A stretch of 64,000 nucleotides of DNA from Limnohabitans planktonicus II-D5 (GCF_001270065.2 NZ_LFYT02000010.1:56218-120217), one strand, 5' to 3'; counted from the stretch's first letter, positions 25,114-34,583 are shown. Notes: generated by a model not told the origin, from the letters alone. Program-made: numbers and translations.

Positions 25114-27570
25114 ATGCTGTCAGACACCTTCCAGAACACTTCTTCCCCCTTGCTCGCCCAGCTCAACGAGGAGCAATACCGGGCCGTGGCCTTGCCCGCC
25201 GAGCATGCCTTGATCCTGGCGGGGGCGGGTTCGGGCAAGACGCGGGTGCTGACCACGCGCATCGCATGGCTGTTGCAGACCTCGCAGGTCTCACCCGGCG
25301 GCATTTTGGCAGTGACCTTCACCAACAAGGCGGCCAAAGAGATGAAGCTGCGCTTGCAGTCCATGCTGCCCGTCAACGTGAACGCCATGTGGATTGGCAC
25401 CTTCCACGGACTGTGCAACCGGTTTTTGCGAGCGCATTACCAGCTGGCGGGCTTGCCGCAGACCTTTCAGATTCTGGACACTCAGGACCAGCTGTCGGCC
25501 ATCAAGCGCCTGTGCAAGCAGTTCAATGTGGATGAAGACCGCTTTCCGCCCAAGCAGTTGCAGTATTTCATCTCGGGCTGCAAGGAAGACGGCCAGCGCC
25601 CCGGCGATGTGACGGTGCGCGACGACGAAACCCGCCGCAAGGTGGAGCTGTACCAGCTCTACGAAGAGCAATGCCAGCGCGAGGGCGTGGTCGATTTTGG
25701 CGAGCTGATGCTGCGCTCGTATGAGCTGCTGCGCGACAACGTGCATGTGCGTGAGCATTACCGCCGCCGCTTTCGCCATATTTTGGTGGACGAATTTCAG
25801 GACACCAACAAGCTGCAATACGCCTGGCTCAAGCTGCTGGTGGGCTTGCCGGGTGAGGGTAGTGAGGGTGCGATTTTGGCCGTGGGCGACGACGACCAAA
25901 GCATTTATGCCTTTCGGGGTGCACGCGTGGGCAACATGGCCGACTTTGTGCGGGAGTTCCAGGTGCAGCACCAGATCAAGCTCGAGCAGAACTACCGCAG
26001 CTACAGCAATATTCTGGATTCGGCCAACCATCTGATCAGTCACAACAAAACCCGGCTGGGCAAAACCTTGCGCACGACCCAAGGCGCGGGCGAGCCGGTG
26101 CGGGTGGTGGAGTCGCCGTCTGACTTTGCCGAGGCGCAGTGGCTGGTGGAAGAGCTGCGCCAGTTGGTCAAACAAGACGGTTTTGAGCGTAAGGAAGTGG
26201 CCCTGCTGTACCGCAGCAACGCGCAAAGCCGGGTGCTGGAAACCGCGCTGTTCAATGCCGGTTTCCCCTACCGCGTGTACGGCGGTTTGCGCTTTTTTGA
26301 ACGTGCCGAGATCAAGCATGCGCTGGCTTATTTGCGCCTGATGGAGAACCCCAACGACGACACCAGCTTTTTGCGGGTGGTCAACTTTCCGCCGCGTGGC
26401 ATCGGGGCGCGCAGCATCGAGCAATTGCAAGACGCGGCACGCGTCGCAGGCTGCTCGCTACACGACGCGGTGAGCGCCACCACCGGCAAGGCCGGGGCCA
26501 ATCTGGCCGCCTTTGTGGCCATGATCGATGTGCTGCGCGAGCAGACCGAAGGCATGACGCTGCGCGAGATCATCGATTTGGTGCTGGACAAGACCGGCTT
26601 GGTCAACCACTACCGCGCCGAAAAAGAAGGTGCCGACCGGGTGGAGAACTTGGAAGAATTGGTCAACGCCGCCGAGAGTTTTGTGACACAAGAAGGCTTT
26701 GGCCGCAGTGCGGTGGCTTTGCCCCAGGCCTTGTCTCAAAGCCCGGCCAGCCAGGGGCTGAACATGAACGTCACTGCGAGCGAAGCGCGGCAGTCCATTT
26801 CTGAATCGCCACGGCTCTTCGGTTCTCGCGAAGACGGAGACGATGTCAACGAATTCAGCGAAGACGGCGTGATCATGAGCCCCTTGGCGGCATTCCTCAC
26901 CCATGCTTCATTAGAAGCGGGTGACAACCAAGCACAAGCGGGCGAGGACGCGGTACAACTGATGACGGTGCACGCCAGCAAGGGCCTGGAGTTTGACGCG
27001 GTGTTCATCACGGGCCTGGAAGAAGGCTTGTTTCCGCACGAGAACGCCATGAACGATTTTGATGGGCTGGAGGAAGAGCGCCGCCTGATGTATGTGGCCA
27101 TCACCCGCGCCCGCAAGCGCTTATACCTGAGCCATTCGCAAACGCGCATGCTGCACGGCCAGACCCGCTACAACCTGAAAAGCCGCTTTCTGGAAGAGCT
27201 GCCCGAAGAGTGTTTGAAGTGGGTAACGCCCAAGAACGCAGGCTTTTCCAACCTGGGCTCGTCCAGTGGTGGTGGCTTTGGCGGGGGCGGTGCATGGGGG
27301 CAAACACCGGCCCAAAACCGCCATGCCCGCCCGGCCTGGGGCCAAAGCAGCCTGAGCACCGAAACCTACAAAAGCCCGCCCTTGCCGGTGCAAAAAGCCG
27401 AGCCCGAGCACGGCATCAGCGCAGGCAAAAATGTGTTCCACAACAAGTTTGGCGAAGGCAAGGTGCTGGCTGTGGAAGGCACGGGCACCGATGCCCGTGC
27501 GCAGGTCAACTTTCCGCGCCACGGCGTGAAATGGCTGGCGCTGAGCGTGGCCAAACTCACGGTGGTGTAA
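25114..27570 (+). CDS. uvrD: UvrD-type superfamily 1 DNA helicase
   Basis: An 818-residue 3'-5' helicase of the UvrD/Rep/PcrA family, used in nucleotide excision and mismatch repair. Motifs appear in order: AGAGSGKTRVL (I), TFTNKAAKEM (Ia), VDEFQDTNKLQ (II), GDDDQSIYAFRGA (III), EQNYRS (IV), LMTVHASKGLEFDAVFITGL (V) and MYVAITRARKRLYL (VI). A C-terminal tail after residue 700 ends in a short Tudor-like segment (FGEGKVLAVEG). ATG 25114 (MLSDTFQN) is chosen; the frame is open to 24997. Between about 26760 and 26850 a linker encoding NVTASEARQSISESPRLFG has the look of an inserted repeat. UvrD rather than Rep is favoured by the tail. Confidence 0.92.
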   Translation: MLSDTFQNTSSPLLAQLNEEQYRAVALPAEHALILAGAGSGKTRVLTTRIAWLLQTSQVSPGGILAVTFTNKAAKEMKLRLQSMLPVNVNAMWIGTFHGLCNRFLRAHYQLAGLPQTFQILDTQDQLSAIKRLCKQFNVDEDRFPPKQLQYFISGCKEDGQRPGDVTVRDDETRRKVELYQLYEEQCQREGVVDFGELMLRSYELLRDNVHVREHYRRRFRHILVDEFQDTNKLQYAWLKLLVGLPGEGSEGAILAVGDDDQSIYAFRGARVGNMADFVREFQVQHQIKLEQNYRSYSNILDSANHLISHNKTRLGKTLRTTQGAGEPVRVVESPSDFAEAQWLVEELRQLVKQDGFERKEVALLYRSNAQSRVLETALFNAGFPYRVYGGLRFFERAEIKHALAYLRLMENPNDDTSFLRVVNFPPRGIGARSIEQLQDAARVAGCSLHDAVSATTGKAGANLAAFVAMIDVLREQTEGMTLREIIDLVLDKTGLVNHYRAEKEGADRVENLEELVNAAESFVTQEGFGRSAVALPQALSQSPASQGLNMNVTASEARQSISESPRLFGSREDGDDVNEFSEDGVIMSPLAAFLTHASLEAGDNQAQAGEDAVQLMTVHASKGLEFDAVFITGLEEGLFPHENAMNDFDGLEEERRLMYVAITRARKRLYLSHSQTRMLHGQTRYNLKSRFLEELPEECLKWVTPKNAGFSNLGSSSGGGFGGGGAWGQTPAQNRHARPAWGQSSLSTETYKSPPLPVQKAEPEHGISAGKNVFHNKFGEGKVLAVEGTGTDARAQVNFPRHGVKWLALSVAKLTVV

Positions 27571-27575
27571 GGCAA

Positions 27576-27613
27576 GGCCTGCTGGTTTGCAGGCCATCGC
27601 TTGCAGGCAAGCG
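27576..27613 (+). terminator. Two stacked hairpins after uvrD
   Basis: GGCCTGC-TGGTTT-GCAGGCC (27576-27595) is followed at once by CGCTTGC-AG-GCAAGCG (27598-27613). Neither has a proper U-run, though an A-rich stretch follows. They are likely to mark the 3' end of the uvrD transcript. Confidence 0.55.
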
Positions 27614-27791
27614 CCTACAAAAATACCTTCTGGCTTGAATGTGCAGGTTGGCCTTCAGGCCTCAATATTTCGGAATGCCTTCGGACCTGAATTTGTACGA
27701 GCCAGCCCTGCTGGCGATAGCCCGGCGACCCCGGTTCGTCGAACGCCAGACTGAACGACAATCTTCATTTTTGAAAACTTGGAAAGCCCTC

Positions 27792-28268
27792 ATGAAAATC
27801 ACCAAAGACACCGTCGTCACCATGCACCACAAAGTGGTGAATGCCCAGGGCCAGTTGCTCGACAAGACACAAGAACCCACGGCATACCTGCACGGTGGCT
27901 ACGACAACACCTTCCCCAAAATTGAAGAAGCCCTGGAAGGTCAGGAAGTGGGCTTCACCACCACGCTGAAGCTGGCCCCAGCCGATGCCTTTGGTGAGCG
28001 CGACGAGAGTTTGGTGCAAACCATCTCCAAAAGCGACTTCCCGCCCGGCGTCAAAGTGGGCGGTCAGCTGCGCGGTCGCGCAGACGATGGTCAAGAGCAT
28101 GTGTTCACCGTGGCCAAGATCAAAGGCGACAAAGTCATTCTGGACGGTAACCATCCCTGGGCGGGGCAGCACCTGACCTTGACGCTGACGGTGCAAGAAG
28201 TGCGCGCCGCCTCGGCCGAAGAAGTGACCCACCGCCACGCCCACGGCGCGCACGGACACCACCATTGA
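27792..28268 (+). CDS. slyD: SlyD-type FKBP peptidyl-prolyl isomerase / metallochaperone
   Basis: 158 residues. MKITKDTVVTMHHKVVNAQG opens an FKBP domain with the IF (insert-in-flap) chaperone domain, as in SlyD. PADAFGERDESLVQTI is the conserved crossover, and the NHPWAGQHLTLTLTV strand closes the FKBP fold. The tail is histidine-rich (THRHAHGAHGHHH), typical of SlyD nickel binding. The start at 27792 gives the usual N-terminus; the longer frame from 27639 does not resemble the family. Confidence 0.93.
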   Translation: MKITKDTVVTMHHKVVNAQGQLLDKTQEPTAYLHGGYDNTFPKIEEALEGQEVGFTTTLKLAPADAFGERDESLVQTISKSDFPPGVKVGGQLRGRADDGQEHVFTVAKIKGDKVILDGNHPWAGQHLTLTLTVQEVRAASAEEVTHRHAHGAHGHHH

Positions 28269-28287
28269 GGCGACAGCGTCAGGCGCT

Positions 28288-28735
28288 TCGAGTGCCGACC
28301 CCGCGTAGGAACCGTGAAGCGAACACGGCGAGATGCCTTGTGCAGGTCGGTGGTCGAAGACCCCGACGGCGGGGCGTGAAGAGGCAAAGCGCTTGTGCGA
28401 GTGGTTGCGTTGAGGCGAAAAATGTCGGACTCTTCGAGTGCCGACCTACGCGTACGAAACTCAAGCGAACACGGCGAGATGCCTTGTGCAGGTCGGCGGT
28501 CGAAGACCCCGACGGTGGGGCGTGGTGAGGCAATGCGCTGATGCGAGTGGTGGCGGTCAAGCGAAGACATGTCGGACTCTTCGAGTGCCGACCTACGCGT
28601 ACGAAACTCAAGCGAATACGGGGAGATGCCTTGTGCAGGTCGGCGGTCGAAGACCCCGACGGCGGGGCGTGGTGAGACAAAGCGCTCGTGCGTGTGGTGG
28701 CGGTGCATGTGCAAAGGTCAGGCGCTTGGAGTGCC
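28288..28735. repeat. Array of three units (about 146 bp) of the palindromic family
   Basis: The recurring anchor GCAGGTCGG(C/T)GGTCGAAGAC starts at 28342, 28488 and 28635, giving a period of 146-147 bp. Interiors read GACGGCGGGGCGTG ... CGTACGAAACTCAAGCGAA. In inverted orientation they share the CCGTCGGGG/ACGCC-type stretch with the 7971 array, but the spacer differs. It lies between slyD and the 2OG-Fe oxygenase gene. Confidence 0.9.
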
Positions 28736-28808
28736 GAGCTTTGCAGTTCAAGAGTTGGGCCGCTTGGGCGTTATGCTTGCAGCTTTGCCTGATTGCCTGG
28801 ACGTTTTC

Positions 28809-29561
28809 ATGCCTCAAAACACCTTGCCACCGCCGCTGACCGCCCCTGACCAACTCGATGCCACTTTGTCGGCCCAGGGCTTTGCCGTGTTGAGTGCGGC
28901 CAGTGTGTGTGCTTTGGCAGGGGTATCCGCCGCTGATTTGCAGGCGCTGGAGCCCAGCTGGAACGATTTGCCGCCGGACCAGTACCTCAAGGACGGCGGC
29001 CGCTATCGCCGTAGGCGTCATGCCAGTTTTGAGGTCACCTCAGAGGCCCTGCAGTCGATGCCTCACCGTGCGCATTGGCAGCCCTTGTCTTACAACGCCT
29101 TGCATGGCGGCATGCAGCGCTGGTTTGAGCCCATGGCGCAAGAGGTGGTGCAGCAAGCGGCCTGGTCGGCGCTGCTGCGCTGGCTGGCCCGTGTGGCTTC
29201 TGCGGCCCAAGGGCAGCAGACGTGGTTCACCGAGGCGCACCAGTTTCGCATCGACACCACCGACGGCATTGGCCGCCCCACACCCGAGGGCGCGCACCGC
29301 GATGGCGTGAATTGGGTGGCCGTGTTTCTGATTGGCAGGCACGGCATCAAAGGGGGCGAGACCCGTGTGTTTGACATGGACAGCCCACGCGGCCAGCGTT
29401 TCACGCTTGGCGAGTCTTGGTCGCTGCTCTTGATGGACGATACCCGTGTGATCCACGAAACCACGCCGATTCAGCCTGAGCAGGCGGGCGGTTGGCGTGA
29501 CACGCTGGTGGTCACGCTGCGCTCGGGCAGTTTTCTGGACGAACCCAGCGCCAAGGCTTGA
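28809..29561 (+). CDS. 2OG-Fe(II) oxygenase family protein (PF10014 type)
   Basis: 250 residues. The N-terminal part (LDATLSAQGFAVLSAASVCA) leads to RYRRRRHASFEV and HWQPLSYNALHGGMQRWFEP, then the iron-binding core GAHRDGVNWVAVFLIGRHG (H-x-D) and the distal VIHETTPI histidine, with WRDTLVVTLR holding the basic 2-oxoglutarate contact. These fit the 2OG-Fe_Oxy_2 family, some of whose members hydroxylate free amino acids; the substrate is unknown here. The start is ATG 28809 or ATG 28773; the frame upstream runs into the repeat array and should not be translated. Confidence 0.82.
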   Translation: MPQNTLPPPLTAPDQLDATLSAQGFAVLSAASVCALAGVSAADLQALEPSWNDLPPDQYLKDGGRYRRRRHASFEVTSEALQSMPHRAHWQPLSYNALHGGMQRWFEPMAQEVVQQAAWSALLRWLARVASAAQGQQTWFTEAHQFRIDTTDGIGRPTPEGAHRDGVNWVAVFLIGRHGIKGGETRVFDMDSPRGQRFTLGESWSLLLMDDTRVIHETTPIQPEQAGGWRDTLVVTLRSGSFLDEPSAKA

Positions 29562-29570
29562 TCTGCCCGG

Positions 29571-30139
29571 GCTGAAGCCGCCGACCTACAACAGCCCCCG
29601 CAGGTCGTCACCGCCAGGTCCGACATGGTTTGCTTTGGCGCATGCTCATGTCGGGGCTGAAGCCGCCGACCTACAACAGCCTCCGCAGGTCGGCACCGCC
29701 AGGTCCGACATGGTTTGCTTTGGCGCAGGCTCATGTCGGGGCTGAAGCCGCCGACCTGCAACAGCCCCCGCAGGTCGGCACCGTCAGGTCCGACATGGTT
29801 TGCTTTGGCGCAGGCTCATGTCGGGGCTGAAGCCGCCGACCTACAACAGCCTCCGCAGGTCGTCACCGCCAGGTCCGACATGGTTTGCTTTGGCGCAGGC
29901 TCATGTCGGGGCTGAAGCCGCCGACCTGCAACAGCCCCCGTAGGTCGGCACCGTCAGGTCCGACATGGTTGGCTTTGGCGCAGGCTCATGTCGGGGCTGA
30001 AGCCGCCGACCTGCAACAGCCCCCGTAGGTCGGCACCGCCAGGTCCGACATGGTTGGCTTTGGCGCAGGCTCATGTCGGGGCTGAAGCCGCCGACCTACA
30101 ACAGCCCACGTAGGTCGGCACCTTCAGGTCCGACAGGTT
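29571..30139. repeat. Tandem array, seven units of an 85-bp palindromic repeat
   Basis: GCTGAAGCCGCCGACCT starts at 29571, 29656, 29741, 29826, 29911, 29996 and 30081, an exact 85-bp period. Each unit holds two inverted arms (GTAGGTCGGCACC or GCAGGTCGTCACC against GCCGCCGACCTAC) around CAGGTCCGACATGG. A few positions vary between units (GCAGG/GTAGG, CGCC/CGTC, TTTG/TTGG). It fills the space between the convergent 2OG-Fe oxygenase and thiolase genes, with the last unit touching the thiolase stop. Confidence 0.97.
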
Positions 30140-31324
30140 TTACATGCGCTCAAAAATCGCAGCAATGCCCTGGCCGCCGCCGATGCACATGGTGACCAGT
30201 GCATAGCGGCCGTTCACGCGCTGCAACTCGTACAGGGCTTTCACGGTGATCAGCGTGCCGGTGGCACCGATGGGGTGGCCCAGCGAAATGCCCGAGCCAT
30301 TGGGGTTGACTTTGGCGGGGTCCAGGCCCAGTTCGCGGGTCACGGCGCAGGCTTGGGCAGCAAAGGCTTCGTTGGCTTCGATCACGTCCAGGTCATTGAC
30401 TGTCAGGCCCGTTTTCTTGAGCACGGCGTGCGTGGCCGAAATGGGGCCCACGCCCATGATCTTGGGGTCCAGGCCGGTGTGGGCATAACCGACCAGGCGC
30501 GCCATGGGCTGGGCACCACGGGCCTTGGCGGCACCGGCTTCCATCAAGACCACAGCGGCTGCCGCGTCGTTGATGCCCGAAGCATTGCCAGCGGTCACGG
30601 TGCCGTTTTCTTTCACGAACACGGGCTTGAGCTTGGCCATGTCTTCGAGCTTGCAGCCGGGGCGGAAATGTTCGTCAGTGGCGTAGGCCACTTCGCCTTT
30701 TTTGCTTTTGAGCATGACGGGCAGGATCTGGTCTTTGAAGTAACCGGCTGCCGTGGCGCGTTCGGCGCGGTTGTGGCTTTCCACAGCCAGCGCGTCCTGC
30801 ATCTCGCGGGTGATGCCGTATTTGGCGGCCACGTTTTCAGCCGTCACGCCCATGTGGATGGTGTGGAAGGGGTCGTGCAGGGCACCGACCACCATGTCGA
30901 CCATCTTGGTGTCTCCCATGCGGGCGCCCCAGCGGGCAGACAGCGAAGCGTAGGGGCCACGGCTCATGTTTTCAGCGCCGCCGCCAATGGCGATGTCGCA
31001 GTCACCCAGCAAGATGGACTGGCTGGCGCTGACGATGGCCTGCAGGCCCGAGCCGCACAGGCGGTTCACGTTGAATGCCGGGGTGCCATCGGCGCAGCCG
31101 CCGTTGATGGCTGCCACGCGCGACAAATACATGTCTTTGGGCTCGGTGTTGACCACATGGCCAAACACCACATGGCCCACGTCTTTGCCTTCTGTCCCTG
31201 CCCGCGAGAGGGCTTCGCGCACAACTTGCGCGGCCAGCTCGGTGGGGGCGATGTCCTTCAGGCTGCCGCCATAGGTACCAATGGCGGTGCGCACACCGCT
31301 GACAACAACAACTTCACGGCTCAT
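30140..31324 (-). CDS. bktB: Acetyl-CoA acyltransferase / beta-ketothiolase (BktB-like)
   Basis: A 394-residue thiolase that condenses or cleaves acyl-CoA (acetoacetyl-CoA and longer beta-ketoacyl-CoA). The nucleophilic cysteine is in NRLCGSGLQAI (about residue 90), the catalytic histidine in GHPIGATG, and the second cysteine in CIGGGQG at the C-terminus. NEAFAAQA is also present. The sequence style is nearer to BktB than PhaA, which would fit polyhydroxyalkanoate or beta-oxidation metabolism, but subtype is inferred. ATG 31324 has GGAGA upstream. It is followed by the 85-bp array. Confidence 0.9.
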   Translation of the reverse strand: MSREVVVVSGVRTAIGTYGGSLKDIAPTELAAQVVREALSRAGTEGKDVGHVVFGHVVNTEPKDMYLSRVAAINGGCADGTPAFNVNRLCGSGLQAIVSASQSILLGDCDIAIGGGAENMSRGPYASLSARWGARMGDTKMVDMVVGALHDPFHTIHMGVTAENVAAKYGITREMQDALAVESHNRAERATAAGYFKDQILPVMLKSKKGEVAYATDEHFRPGCKLEDMAKLKPVFVKENGTVTAGNASGINDAAAAVVLMEAGAAKARGAQPMARLVGYAHTGLDPKIMGVGPISATHAVLKKTGLTVNDLDVIEANEAFAAQACAVTRELGLDPAKVNPNGSGISLGHPIGATGTLITVKALYELQRVNGRYALVTMCIGGGQGIAAIFERM

Positions 31325-31431
31325 GGGAAAGGTCTCCAGTAGGGAAATAAAAATTGAAAATGCCGCTCAGTGTCAGGGCCAATCGCTACATTGACCTGAC
31401 AGGGGCGGCGATTTGATGGGCGGGCCAGGGC

Positions 31432-32187
31432 TCAGTCGCGCACATCCCCGATGGGGTTGAGCCCGAAGTCGGGCCGGGCCAAGTAGGACAACACTTGGTG
31501 GGCCGCCTGCTGGGGCGAGCTGAGCAGGCCCTTTTCCTTGAGTTGGGTAAATTTCGCCTGGTCCGGGAAGGCCTTGACCGCTGCGCCGCGCAGTTGCACC
31601 TGCATGTCGGTGTCGATCACCCCGGGTGCCAGCGAGCAGACTTTAGCACCGTGGGTTTTGAGGGCTTCGTCCAGCGCCATGCAGCGGGTGAAGTGGTCCA
31701 TGCCCGCTTTGGCCGCGCAATAACCGGCTTGCGACGCCATGGCGCTGCGGCCCAGACCCGAAGAAATATTGAGCACGCGGCGCGGGAGGGTCCATGCATC
31801 GGTCGCCCCTAAAAATGCGGCGCACAGTTGCATGGGTGCTTCAAGGCCCACGCGCAGGGCCAGGGCCAGATCAGCGGGCTGGGACTGGCTCAAGGGGCCG
31901 ATGGGCGGAATCACGCCGGCGTTGTTGATCAAGGTAGCACCGCTGAGTTCGGCGGGGTTTTGCGAGGCCAGCCACTGGCGCAGGCGTTCACTGGCGCTTT
32001 GTCCGTCAGCCAGGTCTTGCGTCCATTGCAACAAAGGCACATCGGCTTTTTGGGCGGCAGCCGCCAGTGTGTCGTTGCTGTGGCGCGAGATGCACAGCAG
32101 GCTGTTGCCCGCTTGGAGCAGCTGTTCTGCGATGGCCAGGCCCATGCCCCGAGAGGCGCCTGTGAGGATGTAAAGGTGTTTTGTCAT
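31432..32187 (-). CDS. Short-chain dehydrogenase/reductase
   Basis: 251 residues with the classical SDR pattern: TGASRGMG (cofactor glycine motif), NNAGVIPP, NISSGLGRS (catalytic serine) and YCAAKAGMDH (catalytic tyrosine and lysine). The SRHSN stretch after beta 2 suggests NADP preference. The substrate is unknown; some relatives are sepiapterin-reductase-like. The start could be ATG 32187 (MTKHLYIL) or the ATG nine bases upstream; neither has a strong ribosome binding site. Confidence 0.88.
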   Translation of the reverse strand: MTKHLYILTGASRGMGLAIAEQLLQAGNSLLCISRHSNDTLAAAAQKADVPLLQWTQDLADGQSASERLRQWLASQNPAELSGATLINNAGVIPPIGPLSQSQPADLALALRVGLEAPMQLCAAFLGATDAWTLPRRVLNISSGLGRSAMASQAGYCAAKAGMDHFTRCMALDEALKTHGAKVCSLAPGVIDTDMQVQLRGAAVKAFPDQAKFTQLKEKGLLSSPQQAAHQVLSYLARPDFGLNPIGDVRD

Positions 32188-32293
32188 GAGGAGCATGTTA
32201 GTGGCCCCATGCCCTGCACGTAAAGTGCGGCAGCACTCAATGAGTGCCGCAGTTGACAGCCCAACGCTGTTGGGCGGCGCTGAATGCGATTGA

Positions 32294-32782
32294 TCAGCTG
32301 CTGCAGCTGACGCTGCCGCAACCGGACATGGTCACGTTTTTGATGGCCGATGGATCGGCCAATGTTTCGGTCACGCTGTCAAAGCCCACTGATTGGAGGT
32401 GCGCGGCCAATCCGGCGTCCATGCTGTTGGCATGACCCGGAAACCACTCGGCCAGAGCCTCGGCCATGCGGGTGATGATGGTGTTGTCGCTGTCCAGATA
32501 GTGGGCTTCGACCACCCGCATGGTCTCCAAAATGGTGGCGTGGTGCTCGGCGTGGCAGTTGTCGGCGGAAAAGCCGGTCGCCAGCATCCAGCGCTCTTCC
32601 TGGGCAAAGTGCTCCACCGTGTGGTTGAGGAACTCTTTGTAGACCGGCAACTGCTGGTCTTCCGGGGTGGCCAGAATCTGGTTGATCATGTCCACAAACT
32701 CCTGGTGGGTTTCGTCCATGCGCACATCGCCGGTGCGGAGGGATTTGGTCCAGGGCATGAGGGTGGGGCTGGCTGTGGTCAT
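32294..32782 (-). CDS. Bacteriohemerythrin
   Basis: 162 residues. Iron ligand motifs of a hemerythrin are visible: MDETHQEFVDMIN, HTVEHFAQEERWM, CHAEHHATI, and a later W/H-bearing helix. Such proteins bind oxygen at a di-iron centre, often as an oxygen sensor or store. The C-terminal tail ends GCGSVSCSS, with two cysteines beyond the usual fold. ATG 32782 gives a compact hemerythrin; the longer frame from 32857 adds a basic leader of no clear use. Confidence 0.88.
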   Translation of the reverse strand: MTTASPTLMPWTKSLRTGDVRMDETHQEFVDMINQILATPEDQQLPVYKEFLNHTVEHFAQEERWMLATGFSADNCHAEHHATILETMRVVEAHYLDSDNTIITRMAEALAEWFPGHANSMDAGLAAHLQSVGFDSVTETLADPSAIKNVTMSGCGSVSCSS

Positions 32783-32957
32783 GTGGGGCAGGGTATAGAA
32801 GGTATAGCGGGATGGTTGGCGCAAATTATCGCGGAAGTGCCCTCCCGGCCTTGTCACGCCCCTCTCAAGACCGTCTGGGGCGATTCAAAGAGATGCATGG
32901 CCAAACCACATCACTGCCCGATGCCTGCGCGCTGGGCGGCCATGCGGTCGTGCGTCA

Positions 32958-34583
32958 TCAACGGTTTTCGCTGATGGGAACGTCTTTGGGGTAGGTCATC
33001 AAATAGTCGGCCTTGAAGGTGGCTGTTGCCGAAGGGGGCAAGGTTTTTCTCCAGACCACGATGCCAGTTCCGGGACGCCAAGGTTGAGGCTCTACCGCTG
33101 GATCAAACACGGCTTGAACGCTGATCTGTGCATCTGTACCAAGGGGGCGTGCCTCCAGCACCTCCAGCTCAATGGGGATGCCGTGCAGGTTTTGCACTTC
33201 ATAGTGGTGCGATTCACGCCGTTCCTGACGGGTGCTGATCAAACCCGCGCTTGCGGTTTGCTGGGGACTGGATTTGACCTGTACACGCACTTGCTCATCT
33301 CGTCCGAAGGGCAGCGTCAGTTGGGCTTCGTTGCCCATGCGCCAGGTACTTTGGCCAATGGTGTGCTGACCGCGCAAGAGTTGGAGTGAGCCGTCTGGCC
33401 AGACCCCAGCGGGGCGGGCCACTTCGGCCTTGAGCCAGGCGCTGGCTTCGGATGTCGGGCTGGTTTGTACAAACAGTTTGGCCGGCCAGTTTTGGCGTTC
33501 AAGGCTGAAAGCCACACGCTCTTGACCGCTGGCGACACCCACTTTGCCGGGCACCAGAAATTCGGTGGCGTATTCACCTTGTGCCACTTGGACCGCAAAG
33601 TCCAGAGCAGGTGCTGAGCCGTTGCGCTTTTCCATCGCGGGTGCTGGCGCTGATACCGCGGGCGTGGCCGGGGCCAGCATCATCACGCGTCCTTCGGGTA
33701 ACAGGGGGCGGGGTGAAATGATCCAGGACCGAGGCAAAGGTCCTTGTGGTGCTGAACGGGGTGAGCCTGTTGACAGCCGCAAGCTCACGTCACGCCAGTC
33801 TTCGCCACTGTTTTGGCTGACCTGGGCCAGGCGTTCCATCTGCACGCTGGCATTGTTGCTGTCCAGTGTGGCGCGATAGGCGGGTGCCCATGTTGCCGCT
33901 TGCACGGGGTATCTCAGCCGCAGTTCGCTGTCTTGTTCGGCGCTCAACTGCACGCTCAATTGACGAACGTACGCTGGCGCTTGCTGACGCTCACGTTGGC
34001 TTTGCAGGGGTTTGAGTTCACGTTCTAAAGTTTCGCGCTCGCGAGCCAGGTGCAGCTGTTGCATGCGGGTCTTCAAACCGCTGCGTTGGACTTGCGCCAT
34101 CGTCGTCGTCATGGCCTGTTTGGTTTTGTTTGGGCCGACGTTGGTTCTCAAATTTTTGAGATAGTTCAGCACCAGATCGTGTGAAGCTTCTTCTGCACGC
34201 AAAGCGGCAATGCGCTGCTCCAGTGTCGAAATTTGGGTGTCCAGTGGGCTGCGGGCACATGCAGGCACTTCGGCACGGGGCAGGTCTACCGCGCTGATGG
34301 CACCCAGCGTCACGCCAGGGCCCCCATCGACCCGCAGGGCCGACATGTCAAACGCTGTGCTCAGGCAGGGCAGCACCAGCTGGCGTGAATTGGCCGGCAC
34401 TTTGGCCACACGCTCAATCACCGCCACACCGGGGTAAACGGTCACGTTCTGGATGGCGGAATGCACCTCGGTCGGCGGCGACTGCGCCCAGCTGGCGCTG
34501 GCAAAACACAGTGGCACCAGCCTGCACAGATGACTTGCACCGATTCGTAAAGATTGGATGGCGTGATTGGTTGAAAAGTTCAT
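32958..34583 (-). CDS. DUF4139 protein, mucoidy inhibitor A-like
   Basis: 541 residues. A signal peptide (ending around ASASWAQS) precedes the DUF4140 N-terminal domain (NVTVYPGVAVIERVAKVPA), a coiled-coil middle (ISTLEQRIAALRAEEASHDL) and a C-terminal DUF4139 beta domain (RYPVQAATWAPAYRATLDSN, then GIVVWRKTLPPSATAT). These domains together are called mucoidy inhibitor MuiA-like. The role is unclear, but the protein is probably periplasmic. The ATG at 34583 has a GAGG a few bases upstream. Confidence 0.85.
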   Translation of the reverse strand: MNFSTNHAIQSLRIGASHLCRLVPLCFASASWAQSPPTEVHSAIQNVTVYPGVAVIERVAKVPANSRQLVLPCLSTAFDMSALRVDGGPGVTLGAISAVDLPRAEVPACARSPLDTQISTLEQRIAALRAEEASHDLVLNYLKNLRTNVGPNKTKQAMTTTMAQVQRSGLKTRMQQLHLARERETLERELKPLQSQRERQQAPAYVRQLSVQLSAEQDSELRLRYPVQAATWAPAYRATLDSNNASVQMERLAQVSQNSGEDWRDVSLRLSTGSPRSAPQGPLPRSWIISPRPLLPEGRVMMLAPATPAVSAPAPAMEKRNGSAPALDFAVQVAQGEYATEFLVPGKVGVASGQERVAFSLERQNWPAKLFVQTSPTSEASAWLKAEVARPAGVWPDGSLQLLRGQHTIGQSTWRMGNEAQLTLPFGRDEQVRVQVKSSPQQTASAGLISTRQERRESHHYEVQNLHGIPIELEVLEARPLGTDAQISVQAVFDPAVEPQPWRPGTGIVVWRKTLPPSATATFKADYLMTYPKDVPISENR

